A program made the position numbers and the translations under genes. Shown here piece by piece: positions 1-5,494 of a stretch of 6,559 bases of DNA. Source of the DNA: Fervidobacterium sp. GTDB taxonomy: Bacteria > Thermotogota > Thermotogae > Thermotogales > Fervidobacteriaceae. Numbering within the stretch: position 1 is the stretch's first letter; every line of letters starts with the position of its first letter. The stretch spans positions 1 through 6,559 of the forward strand of contig DPIB01000051.1 of NCBI GenBank assembly GCA_003522805.1, given 5' to 3'. The notes below the pieces were generated by a model. That model saw only the letters and a program-made list of their open reading frames with translations, did not search any database and had not been told where the DNA came from.

Positions 1-20
1 TATAAACTTTTGCTTTCTTG

Positions 21-28
21 AAAGGAGG
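21..28 (+). promoter_or_regulatory. Ribosome-binding site of cheA
   Basis: AAAGGAGG is a near-perfect Shine-Dalgarno sequence. Its spacing of 7 nt to the ATG at 36 (4 nt to the ATG at 33) decides the cheA start and excludes the in-frame TTG at 18, which lies upstream of it. Confidence 0.85.
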
Positions 29-35
29 CAACATG

Positions 36-2060
36 ATGGGAGAATTTAACGAATATCTCAGTGTATTCATTGATGAGTCAAAAGAGTATGTGCAACTTCT
101 AAACGAATCTCTTTTGGAACTTGAAAAGAATATAAGTGACGTGGAACAGATCAATAGGGCTTTTAGAGCTCTCCACACATTAAAGGGTATGGCTGGAACA
201 ATGGGTTTTGAAACACTGGCAAAACTATGTCATAGAATGGAGAGTTATCTCGATGGTGCAAGAAGCGGAAGGATAAAAATATCCAGCAGTGAGCTAGATT
301 TTCTCTTCGCCGGGCTTGATATGATCGATAAGATGATCCAAAACATAATAGGTACAGGAACAGACGAGATCTCAGAAGATGTAGACTCTCTAACTAACGT
401 ATTCGAAAGGATATCAGCTGGCGAAAAAGTAGAAAGTAAGGCAGCAATTCTAACAAAGCAAAAGAATACAGTTGAACCACAGAATAATGAGCCTACGATT
501 CACATTCCTGAGAATTTTGCAAACGAAGTGATAAAAGATGTACTTGAAGAAGCAAAAAAGAGAAGAATTCCTGCATACAATGTAATAGTTACCCTTCAGG
601 AAGGAACGCAATTGAAATCAGCAAGGATGTATATGGTCTTCCATACACTTGAAGAAATAGGGATCGATATAATCAAGTCAGTACCGTCTGTTGAAGACAT
701 AGAGGCAGAGAAGTTTGATCTTACAGTCGAACTAATGTGTGTTGGTAACGTATCTCAGGAAAAGATATATGAAAGGATAATGCAGATCTCGGAGATCAAG
801 AATGTGATTGTCAAACCAATCGAGATAGGAGACAACGAAGCTGAAGAGGATGAAAGTAAGGAACAAGGTTTGGAAGGTGGCAAACAGAAGGCTGAAGAGC
901 AAAAGAAGGCAAAGATAACTCAGACTGTACGTGTCGATATCGAAAAGCTTGATACACTTATGAACCTCATGGGAGAGCTTGTCATTGCCAGGAGCAGGAT
1001 CGCTGATATACTAAAAAAGTACAATATCAAAGAAGTAGATGAATCATTGGCACAATTGAGCAGAATTACTTTGGATCTCCAAAATGTTGTGATGAAGGTT
1101 AGAATGGTTCCAATCGAATTTGTCTTCAACAGATTCCCAAGGATGGTTAGGGATTTATCTCGCTCGTTAAACAAAGAGATCAATTTCATCATGGAAGGTG
1201 AAGAAACAGAACTTGACAGGACCTTTGTTGAAGTAATTGGAGACCCGTTAGTACATCTTATCAGAAACGCTATCGATCATGGAATTGAAACGAAAGAAGA
1301 AAGAATATCACTTGGGAAGCCTCCTGTAGGAACTGTGAAGATTTCGGCACGACATGAAGGTAACAACGTAGTTATAGAAGTAGAAGATGATGGACGAGGT
1401 ATGAGCAGAGAAAAGATACTGAGGAAAGCTATTGAAAGAGGGTTAATAACTGAAGAAAGAGCTGCTGCAATGCCTGATGAAAAGGTTTTTGAGTTTGTCT
1501 TTCTCCCCGGCTTTTCAACAAAAGAAGAAGCAAGTGAATTGTCTGGTCGGGGTGTTGGCATGGATGTGGTAAAGAATACGGTTGATTCTCTTAATGGGAC
1601 AGTATCACTGGAAAGCAAATTGGGGAAAGGCTCAAAGGTAACGATTAGGCTACCCTTGACGCTTGCCATAATTCAAGCATTGCTGATCAAAGTAAATGAA
1701 TACGTTTATGCGATTCCAATATCGATAATAGATAGCACCTTAATCATAAACTTTGAAGATATTCGTGTAGTGCAAAACGAAGAGGTCATAGTTATCAGAG
1801 GTGAAGTAATTCCACTTATCAAATTGTGGCATGTTTTTGACATGGAACATGAAGAGACACCGAAGGAAATGAATGTCGTTGTTGTAAAAGCAGGTGTAAG
1901 AAAATATGGTCTCACAGTTGACACACTCATCGGGCAGGAGGATATCGTTATCAAATCTCTTGGAAAGATATTCAGCGATGTCAAAATTTTCAGTGGTGGT
2001 GCAACGCTCGGTGATGGAAGTATCGCACTTATTCTTGATGTCATGAATATCGTTGAGTGA
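36..2060 (+). CDS. cheA: Chemotaxis histidine kinase CheA
   Basis: CheA autophosphorylates and passes phosphate to CheY in the receptor-CheW-CheA signalling array at the cell membrane. Seen in the 674-residue product: an N-terminal HPt (P1) domain with the phospho-acceptor motif [14 protein letters not shown] (His about residue 47); a P2 CheY-docking domain (about 160-265) between charged linkers, the second rich in K, E and G; a P3 dimerisation helix pair (about 300-365); a P4 ATPase with N box [10 protein letters not shown] (about 407), G1 box DDGRGM (about 451), an F-box region around FLPGFSTKE and G2 box GRGVGMD (about 504); and a C-terminal CheW-like P5 domain. All five domains are present and the length is normal. 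AAAGGAGG at 21-28 lies 7 nt before the ATG at 36; the adjacent ATG at 33 is also possible. A TTG at 18 lies upstream of that ribosome-binding site, so it is unlikely. The frame is first in the run, 14 nt before cheW. Confidence 0.97.
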   Translation: MGEFNEYLSVFIDESKEYVQLLNESLLELEKNISDVEQINRAFRALHTLKGMAGTMGFETLAKLCHRMESYLDGARSGRIKISSSELDFLFAGLDMIDKMIQNIIGTGTDEISEDVDSLTNVFERISAGEKVESKAAILTKQKNTVEPQNNEPTIHIPENFANEVIKDVLEEAKKRRIPAYNVIVTLQEGTQLKSARMYMVFHTLEEIGIDIIKSVPSVEDIEAEKFDLTVELMCVGNVSQEKIYERIMQISEIKNVIVKPIEIGDNEAEEDESKEQGLEGGKQKAEEQKKAKITQTVRVDIEKLDTLMNLMGELVIARSRIADILKKYNIKEVDESLAQLSRITLDLQNVVMKVRMVPIEFVFNRFPRMVRDLSRSLNKEINFIMEGEETELDRTFVEVIGDPLVHLIRNAIDHGIETKEERISLGKPPVGTVKISARHEGNNVVIEVEDDGRGMSREKILRKAIERGLITEERAAAMPDEKVFEFVFLPGFSTKEEASELSGRGVGMDVVKNTVDSLNGTVSLESKLGKGSKVTIRLPLTLAIIQALLIKVNEYVYAIPISIIDSTLIINFEDIRVVQNEEVIVIRGEVIPLIKLWHVFDMEHEETPKEMNVVVVKAGVRKYGLTVDTLIGQEDIVIKSLGKIFSDVKIFSGGATLGDGSIALILDVMNIVE

Positions 2061-2074
2061 AAGAGGTGAGATAG

Positions 2075-2518
2075 ATGGACGAAGTAAGAGAATTTGAAGT
2101 TTTGGTTTTTAAAGCACTCAACCAAGAGATGTCAATAGATGTCGAACACGTCGAGATAGTCATAGAAAAGACAGATATAACACCAATCCCTAAAGCAAGA
2201 AAAATCATCGAAGGTGTCATCAACCTTAGAGGTAAGATAGTTCCAGTTATTAGTCTTTCAACACTGCTTTCGGGTGTAGCAGGAAGTGATTACAAGAAGA
2301 TAATCATAACAAAGGTTGAGGATGTTGAATTCGGATTGATGGTTGACGAAGTTATTGGCGTGTTAAGGACAAACACGAAAGAAATTGAAACGAACCTTGG
2401 AAAGATGAATACTTACGGTAAGAAGGCGAAAGGACTAATCAAGAGCGATAATAGGTTGATTGTCCACTTGAATTTAGAAGAAATAGTTAAAGAAATCACA
2501 GGCTCGGAGGTGGCATAA
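2075..2518 (+). CDS. cheW: Chemotaxis coupling protein CheW
   Basis: CheW is the small cytoplasmic adaptor that links chemoreceptors to the P5 domain of CheA. The 147-residue product is of family length and is one CheW-like domain. It begins with the EFEVLVFKALNQEMSIDVEHV strand region, where the usual form is a short strand followed by Y-x-hydrophobic. Next come IPKARKIIEGVINLRGKIVPVISL (about 38-61), the hallmark of the domain, and FGLMVDEVIGVL (about 86-97). It starts at ATG 2075 after AGAGGTGAG at 2062-2070, 14 nt downstream of the cheA stop. The stop codon is 1 nt from the cheY ATG, so cheW and cheY are very likely translationally coupled. Nothing unusual is seen. Confidence 0.96.
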   Translation: MDEVREFEVLVFKALNQEMSIDVEHVEIVIEKTDITPIPKARKIIEGVINLRGKIVPVISLSTLLSGVAGSDYKKIIITKVEDVEFGLMVDEVIGVLRTNTKEIETNLGKMNTYGKKAKGLIKSDNRLIVHLNLEEIVKEITGSEVA

Positions 2519-2519
2519 A

Positions 2520-2879
2520 ATGGCGCGTGTTTTAGTAGTTGACGATGCAGCATTCATGAGAATGATGCTAAAGGATATTCTTACAAAGGGAGGACACGAA
2601 GTCGTAGGTGAAGCAGCTAATGGCTTAGAGGCTATCGAAAAATATAAAGAACTCAAACCTGATGTTGTAACCATGGACATAACAATGCCTGAAATGAACG
2701 GAATTGATGCCATAAAAGAGATAAGGAAATCTGATCCGAATGCTACCGTCATAGTCTGCAGTGCCATGGGACAGCAAGCTATGGTTATCGAAGCAATTCA
2801 AGCTGGAGCAAAGGACTTCATTGTAAAACCATTTCAGGCCTCAAGGGTGATAGAAGCAGTCCAAAAAGTATTGAAGTGA
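2520..2879 (+). CDS. cheY: Chemotaxis response regulator CheY
   Basis: Single-domain receiver protein of 119 residues. It accepts phosphate from CheA and binds the flagellar motor switch to change rotation. Visible conserved residues are the acidic pair D8/D9 for Mg2+ binding, phospho-acceptor D53 in VTMDITMPEMNG, switch residue S81 in VCSAMGQQ, the aromatic F100 and invariant K103 in DFIVKPF. As I remember it, the protein closely resembles Thermotoga maritima CheY, including the FMRMMLKDI and GQQAMVIEAI segments. There is no output domain, as expected. GGAGGT at 2506-2511, inside the cheW end, is 8 nt before the ATG. No terminator follows; the sequence runs into a short spacer before fliO. 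Confidence 0.97.
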   Translation: MARVLVVDDAAFMRMMLKDILTKGGHEVVGEAANGLEAIEKYKELKPDVVTMDITMPEMNGIDAIKEIRKSDPNATVIVCSAMGQQAMVIEAIQAGAKDFIVKPFQASRVIEAVQKVLK

Positions 2880-2912
2880 AAAGTAATAGAGTAATGATGA
2901 TTAGTAATAGAT

Positions 2913-2918
2913 AAGGAG
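2913..2918 (+). promoter_or_regulatory. Ribosome-binding site of fliO, pointing to a non-standard start
   Basis: AAGGAG is the only good Shine-Dalgarno sequence ahead of fliO. No ATG, GTG or TTG in the fliO frame lies at a proper distance from it. The codon at usable spacing in that frame is ATC at 2929 (10 nt). The TTG at 2965 is 46 nt away and has no purine-rich site of its own. Confidence 0.6.
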
Positions 2919-2928
2919 TGCAGTCAAA

Positions 2929-3240
2929 ATCAGCCAACTCATAACTTTTTTCATAGGCTTAACTTTGTTCATAGTTGTTCTGCTAATAACTTACTGGTTC
3001 TTAAAAAGGAAGCTCCCCAACATGGTTGGGGGGCGTTTTGCTAAGGTAATTAGCAAGGTATATATCGACAGAAATACTTCGTTGGTATTAGTCAGGATAT
3101 TGAAAGAATATTATGTGATTTTGGTAGGCCCAAATAAGGCTGAGGTAATACAAAAGCTTGATACCATAGATGAGGGAGAAATTGAGAAGCCTGAGGATTT
3201 TCAGTCCGTACTCAACAAATATGCGGGTGGTAAGAAGTGA
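2929..3240 (+). CDS. fliO: Flagellar biosynthetic protein FliO (FliZ-like)
   Basis: FliO is a small, poorly conserved inner-membrane protein that helps assemble the FliP ring of the flagellar export gate. Identification rests on position directly before fliP and on architecture: one N-terminal membrane helix, a KRK positive patch after it, then a short cytoplasmic domain with the family-like pattern of beta strands (VISKVYIDRNTSLVLVRI, YYVILVG). The start is a problem. The first conventional in-frame start is TTG at 2965 (91 residues), which removes about half of the membrane helix and lacks a ribosome-binding site. Reading from ATC at 2929, behind AAGGAG, restores a full hydrophobic segment (SQLITFFIGLTLFIVVLLIT) and gives 103 residues. 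A stop at 2908-2910 bounds the frame upstream. ATC initiation, or a base error turning ATG into ATC, are the two likely explanations. The stop overlaps the fliP start as GTGA. Confidence 0.82.
   Translation: MSQLITFFIGLTLFIVVLLITYWFLKRKLPNMVGGRFAKVISKVYIDRNTSLVLVRILKEYYVILVGPNKAEVIQKLDTIDEGEIEKPEDFQSVLNKYAGGKK
2936..2947. repeat. 12-bp direct repeat, copy 1 (start of fliO)
   Basis: AACTCATAACTT here is identical to 4041-4052 in the fliP-fliQ spacer. Both copies follow an ATAGATAA (2907-2914 and 4033-4040). Copy 1 would be translated if fliO starts at ATC 2929. Function unknown. Confidence 0.5.
3012..3034 (+). repeat. Strong GC-rich hairpin inside fliO
   Basis: A ten-pair stem (3012-3021 with 3025-3034, one G-T pair) closes on a three-base loop ATG and includes CCCCAAC pairing with GTTGGGG. 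It contains a run of six G at 3028-3033 in otherwise AT-rich DNA and is followed by CGTTTTG. It lies early in fliO, just after the membrane helix codons. It may be an mRNA pause, processing or weak attenuation site; no function can be claimed. Confidence 0.5.
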
Positions 3241-3992
3241 GGAAATTTTTTGTCATAATATTCTTGGTTTTTCTCCTCTCTCCATTCTTTGCGCAAGAAG
3301 AGGTTCCGTTACCTGGAATCAGCATACAAGTTAATCCCGCTCAACAACCTCGAGATCTTGTAGCAACTCTTGAAATCCTTTTTGTTCTAACGATATTAAC
3401 TCTTGCTCCTAGTATATTGATATTGTTTACCTCGTTTACAAGGATAATAATCGTGTTCTCGTTTGTAAGGAATGCCCTCGGCACAAGACAGGTCCCACCC
3501 AACCAAGTACTTATTGGCTTGGCACTCGTGCTTACCTTTTTCATAATGCAACCAACTTGGAATGAAATAAATTCAACTGCTCTTCAGCCTTACATGGATG
3601 GTAAAGCCACATATCAAGAGTTCTTCTCAAATACGATGGGTATAGTGAGAAAGTTTATGATCAATGAGATTACGATACACCACAACGAAGACAATGTTTT
3701 CGTGCTAGCAAATGCTCTAAAGCAAGATGTGAAAAGTGTGGAAAGTGCCTCAGATGCGGTATTGATATCCGCCTTCGTGTTGGGAGAAGTTGAAATTGGG
3801 TTCAAGATGGGTATATTGCTCTATATACCTTTCATAATAATTGACATGGTGGTTGCGAGTATATTGCTTTCACTTGGAATGATAATGATTCCACCTGTTC
3901 TTGTCTCTCTCCCATTCAAGATACTCATATTTGTCTTGGCAAATGGGTGGGAATCCGTAATTGTCAGCCTTGTAAAGAGCTTCAGCCAGTAA
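3237..3992 (+). CDS. fliP: Flagellar export gate protein FliP
   Basis: FliP forms the core ring of the flagellar type III export gate in the inner membrane, with FliQ and FliR. The 251-residue product has a cleavable signal peptide (MRKFFVIIFLVFLLSPFFA, about 1-19), a known trait of the family. It continues with APSILILFTSFTRIIIVFSFVRNALGT (about 57-83), PPNQVLIGLALVLTFFIMQPTW (87-108), a middle soluble segment (about 110-175), and the C-terminal pair of helices IPFIIIDMVVASILLSLGM and LPFKILIFVLANGW. These are the family signatures in the correct order and the length is normal. The usual SEL-K-AF-type segment reads GEVEIGFK here. It starts at GTG 3237, overlapping the fliO stop, with GGGTGG at 3225-3230 six nt ahead. 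Confidence 0.96.
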   Translation: MRKFFVIIFLVFLLSPFFAQEEVPLPGISIQVNPAQQPRDLVATLEILFVLTILTLAPSILILFTSFTRIIIVFSFVRNALGTRQVPPNQVLIGLALVLTFFIMQPTWNEINSTALQPYMDGKATYQEFFSNTMGIVRKFMINEITIHHNEDNVFVLANALKQDVKSVESASDAVLISAFVLGEVEIGFKMGILLYIPFIIIDMVVASILLSLGMIMIPPVLVSLPFKILIFVLANGWESVIVSLVKSFSQ

Positions 3993-4014
3993 CCAGCTAG
4001 TAATTAGTTGGTTA
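3990..4014 (+). repeat. Hairpin at the fliP stop codon
   Basis: A ten-pair stem with one G-T pair (3990-3999 with 4005-4014) and a five-base loop GTAAT starts exactly at the fliP TAA. There is no T run after it, so it does not look like a classical intrinsic terminator. It may act as an mRNA stability element or partial terminator that lowers fliQ expression. Confidence 0.45.
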
Positions 4015-4040
4015 TATTAATCAGTCATAGCCATAGATAA

Positions 4041-4052
4041 AACTCATAACTT
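4041..4052. repeat. 12-bp direct repeat, copy 2 (ahead of fliQ)
   Basis: Exact copy of AACTCATAACTT found at 2936-2947, here in the non-coding stretch about 30 nt before the fliQ start and directly after ATAGATAA. It may be a remnant of local duplication or coincidence. Confidence 0.5.
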
Positions 4053-4070
4053 GCCACTACCTTAACTTTA

Positions 4071-4076
4071 GGAGGG
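4071..4076 (+). promoter_or_regulatory. Ribosome-binding site of fliQ
   Basis: GGAGGG abuts the ATG at 4077, leaving no spacing, but stands 6 nt before the in-frame TTG at 4083. It therefore favours the TTG as the real fliQ start. Confidence 0.7.
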
Positions 4077-4082
4077 ATGCAC

Positions 4083-4349
4083 TTGACATTAGAGGTTTTC
4101 ATCGATGTTATGAAAGAAGGCATCCAAATGTTATTAACTCTAATAGTTCCACCCCTACTCGTTAGTTTGGTTGTCGGGATATTGATCAGTGTTTTTGAAG
4201 CAGCAACACAAATTCATGAACAAACCTTGACCTTCGCTCCAAGAATCATCGCTGTATTCTTGACATTGCTATTCCTTTTTGGATGGATGATCGAGAGTAT
4301 AATACAGTTCATAACAGACATAATTGAAAAATATATAAGTATGATTTAG
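4083..4349 (+). CDS. fliQ: Flagellar export gate protein FliQ
   Basis: FliQ is a small two-helix membrane protein that packs around the FliP-FliR core of the export gate. Read from TTG 4083 the product has 88 residues, matching the family length of about 89, and begins MTLEVFIDVMKEGIQ, like typical FliQ N-termini. Two membrane segments are clear: LLTLIVPPLLVSLVVGILISVF (about 15-36) and IIAVFLTLLFLFGWMIESII (about 57-76). Between them lies the conserved loop QIHEQTLTFAPR. The ATG at 4077 would add two residues (90) but has no spacing from the ribosome-binding site. About 90 nt separate it from fliP. fliR, the usual next gene, is absent; convergent tmk follows after 22 nt. Confidence 0.95.
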   Translation: MTLEVFIDVMKEGIQMLLTLIVPPLLVSLVVGILISVFEAATQIHEQTLTFAPRIIAVFLTLLFLFGWMIESIIQFITDIIEKYISMI

Positions 4350-4371
4350 GTTAGTGAACCAACGAACTCCA
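4350..4371. other. Short spacer between convergent fliQ and tmk
   Basis: Only 22 nt separate the fliQ and tmk stop codons. The sole structure is a four-pair GGTT/AACC inverted repeat at 4349-4360 without a T run. No convincing bidirectional terminator is seen, so transcripts of the two strands may overlap at their 3' ends. Confidence 0.5.
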
Positions 4372-4989
4372 TTATTTATTATATCTTTGTTGAAACTCCC
4401 GAATTATTCTTTCATGTATTTGATCTACACCAAGCATTCCATCTATTCGAACAAACTGACTATATTCACGAGCCATCTCTAAATAGCATCCCCTAACCCT
4501 TTCCCAAAATTCAATTTGCTCTTTTTCGATCCTATCTTTCCCGCCTTCACCACTATTCTCTAAGCGTTCTATTGCAACTTCTGGAGGAATGTCGATGAAA
4601 AACACTATCTCGGGATAAACCATATCAGTCGCAAAATCGTTTAAAATTCTGACAGTCTTCATCCCCAGGCCTCTTCCACATCCTTGATAAGCGATACTCG
4701 AGTGGGCAAATCTGTCTGCAACGACAACTTTATCCTCGCTCAAAGCCTTTTTTATGACACTCTCAACAAGTTGTGCCCGGGAGGCAAGGAAGAGCAAGAG
4801 TTCACTTCTTGCACACATCTCTTGGTGCTCTTGATGCAACAATATTTGTCTAATCCTTTCTCCTAGTTCTGTACCTCCGGGTTCTCTGACTCTTGTGTAT
4901 TCGATGGCATTTTCTTCCAAATATCTTGTAAATAAATCCATCTGCGTGCTCTTACCACATTTATCTATACCTTCAAATGATATAAACAT
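4372..4989 (-). CDS. tmk: Thymidylate kinase (dTMP kinase)
   Basis: Tmk phosphorylates dTMP to dTDP with ATP in the dTTP pathway in the cytoplasm. The 205-residue product has normal length. Seen: Walker A EGIDKCGKSTQ (about 6-16; many relatives have G-A or G-P where K-C stands), REPGGTELGERIRQILL (35-51) for dTMP binding, LLLFLASRAQ (65-74), ADRFAHSSIAYQG (91-103) with the DR pair that commonly continues with Y or H, and the LID ENSGEGGKDRIEKE (144-157), whose R suggests a bacterial-type enzyme with LID-borne catalytic arginine. The start at the complement of 4987-4989 is chosen because GGGAGGT (complement of 4996-5002) lies 6 nt ahead; the ATG two codons earlier abuts that site. It is convergent to fliQ and divergent from mrnC, and functionally unrelated to its neighbours. 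Confidence 0.96.
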   Translation of the reverse strand: MFISFEGIDKCGKSTQMDLFTRYLEENAIEYTRVREPGGTELGERIRQILLHQEHQEMCARSELLLFLASRAQLVESVIKKALSEDKVVVADRFAHSSIAYQGCGRGLGMKTVRILNDFATDMVYPEIVFFIDIPPEVAIERLENSGEGGKDRIEKEQIEFWERVRGCYLEMAREYSQFVRIDGMLGVDQIHERIIREFQQRYNK

Positions 4990-4995
4990 TCCCAT

Positions 4996-5002
4996 ACCTC
5001 CC
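4996..5002 (-). promoter_or_regulatory. Ribosome-binding site of tmk
   Basis: On the minus strand, GGGAGGT stands 6 nt before the ATG whose first base is 4989 and directly touches the ATG at 4995. This supports the shorter protein starting MFISFEG. Confidence 0.7.
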
Positions 5003-5107
5003 AATCTTAACTCTTTTGTTGCTTGATTTGAAATATAACTCTATTCTACCATGTGATAAAATACTATTGAAGAGCCAATTTCGAACTCAAGCTTCAAAGT
5101 ACTAATA

Positions 5108-5121
5108 GAGAGCAGAGAGCA
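5108..5121. repeat. Perfect tandem duplication of a 7-mer
   Basis: GAGAGCA occurs twice head to tail (5108-5114 and 5115-5121) in the AT-rich part of the tmk-mrnC intergenic region. It is one of four short duplications there and probably arose by slippage. Confidence 0.8.
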
Positions 5122-5146
5122 GTACAGTAATTCACATAGGTTGTTA

Positions 5147-5172
5147 TATAGAACGGGTATAGAACGGGCGGG
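5147..5172. repeat. Tandem duplication of an 11-mer
   Basis: TATAGAACGGG is repeated exactly at 5147-5157 and 5158-5168, followed by a partial CGGG at 5169-5172. It marks the boundary between the AT-rich spacer and the GC-richer structured segment. Each copy contains a TATAGA that could serve as a -10 element, but no -35 element sits at the right distance. Confidence 0.85.
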
Positions 5173-5207
5173 CTTGTCTCGGTCAAAATGGGTTGGTCAA
5201 CTACCTA

Positions 5208-5220
5208 CCATCTGCCATCT
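5208..5220. repeat. Duplicated CCATCT separated by one base
   Basis: CCATCT at 5208-5213 and again at 5215-5220, with a single G between, amounts to a 7-base tandem duplication with a changed last base. The second copy overlaps the left arm of the CTGCC/GGCAG hairpin. Confidence 0.6.
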
Positions 5221-5294
5221 ATAGAGGCAGAGGCTTGTGAAAGTCTTAGTTGACTACCCTTAGCAAGGGTCCTAAGACCATCGGGCTACGTTAG

Positions 5295-5362
5295 ACAGGT
5301 CATGACACTTTCGAGTACTGCTCAAGCTCTAAGCTCTGTCGTGTAGGTCTAAACAGTCATGA
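5295..5362. repeat. Imperfect direct repeat ACAG(G)TCATGA
   Basis: ACAGGTCATGA (5295-5305) recurs as ACAGTCATGA (5353-5362), differing by one G. Because TCATGA is self-complementary, the two copies can also pair with each other (TCATGAC 5300-5306 with GTCATGA 5356-5362) as an alternative to the TTAGAC/GTCTAA stem beside them. Confidence 0.55.
5324..5337. repeat. Perfect tandem duplication of a 7-mer
   Basis: AAGCTCT is repeated head to tail at 5324-5330 and 5331-5337, inside the apical part of the TTAGAC/GTCTAA stem of the candidate leader RNA. Confidence 0.75.
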
Positions 5363-5449
5363 GAGGTAGGGATAGTGACTTATGGCAGTGAGACAAAGAG
5401 GGAACGTATTGAATGTGGAATAGAGAAAACACACAGATGTTTGAAAAGA

Positions 5450-5488
5450 TGGAGGGGTACAATCCTCTCCACATTGTAGAAGGTGGAG
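5450..5488 (+). promoter_or_regulatory. Candidate bistable RNA element controlling mrnC translation
   Basis: Two incompatible folds are visible just before the mrnC start. Fold A is an eight-pair hairpin, 5450-5457 with 5464-5471 (TGGAGGGG/CCTCTCCA, one G-T pair), loop TACAAT; it leaves the Shine-Dalgarno sequence AGGTGGAG (5481-5488) free. Fold B pairs TACAAT 5458-5463 with ATTGTA 5473-5478, and its loop bases CTCCAC 5467-5472 with GTGGAG 5483-5488, making a compact H-type pseudoknot with loops of 3 and 4 nt that hides the ribosome-binding site. A further helix, 5412-5418 with 5469-5475 (AATGTGG/CCACATT), would disturb both. The geometry is that of a translational switch; ligand, protein or temperature control is not known. 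Confidence 0.45.
5481..5488 (+). promoter_or_regulatory. Ribosome-binding site of mrnC
   Basis: AGGTGGAG is 6 nt before the GTG at 5495. The earlier in-frame GTG at 5483 lies within this site and has only weak purine sequence ahead of it, so 5495 is the better start. Confidence 0.7.
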
Positions 5489-5494
5489 TTTCCT

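Larger units (their letters stand above)
5171..5400 (+). ncRNA. Candidate structured RNA: long 5' leader of mrnC, family unknown
   Basis: No open frame of note is present, yet G+C is about 48% by hand count against about 32% in 5011-5150. Perfect inverted repeats nest into a branched fold. An outer stem pairs 5174-5180 with 5390-5396 (TTGTCTC/GAGACAA), and a second pairs 5204-5209 with 5365-5370 (CCTACC/GGTAGG). Inside are a hairpin 5212-5216/5226-5230 (CTGCC/GGCAG, extended by TCT/AGA), a two-part hairpin 5243-5249/5272-5278 (GTCTTAG/CTAAGAC) capped by 5256-5261/5265-5270 (ACCCTT/AAGGGT), and a stem 5291-5296/5347-5352 (TTAGAC/GTCTAA). I looked for the conserved cores of RNase P RNA, tmRNA and SRP RNA and found none. 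The strand is assumed from the direction of mrnC; an independent small RNA, or a minus-strand leader of tmk, cannot be excluded. Confidence 0.45.

Noticed and set aside
1277..2223. Several minus-strand frames of 60-139 codons opposite cheA and the cheW start, and others opposite fliP and cheW/cheY.
   Set aside because: They are antisense to well-supported genes, composed of low-complexity Ser/Thr/Ile-rich translations, and have no convincing ribosome-binding sites.
2882..2914. AGTAAT motif occurring three times in the cheY-fliO gap, and again at 3999 and 5126.
   Set aside because: A short AT-rich motif that also occurs within cheA; too little information to call a repeat family or CRISPR-like array.
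4349..4360. GGTT-AGTG-AACC hairpin as a terminator between fliQ and tmk.
   Set aside because: Only four pairs and no T run on either strand.
4684..4866. Plus-strand frame of 60 codons inside tmk.
   Set aside because: Antisense to tmk, whose motifs cover this region; no independent support.
5028..5062. Possible plus-strand promoter TTGAAA with GATAAA or TAAAAT, and a minus-strand TTCAAT-17-TAGAAT for tmk.
   Set aside because: The plus-strand pair is 21 or more nt apart and the minus-strand -35 is poor, so neither is good enough to annotate.
5171..5480. Possible RNase P RNA, tmRNA or SRP RNA because of size and structure.
   Set aside because: A GAAAGTC at 5240-5245 resembles part of the RNase P core, but the rest of that core and its 3' partner are missing. 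No tmRNA ends or tag frame and no SRP apical motif were found, and G+C of about 48% is low for these RNAs in a thermophile.
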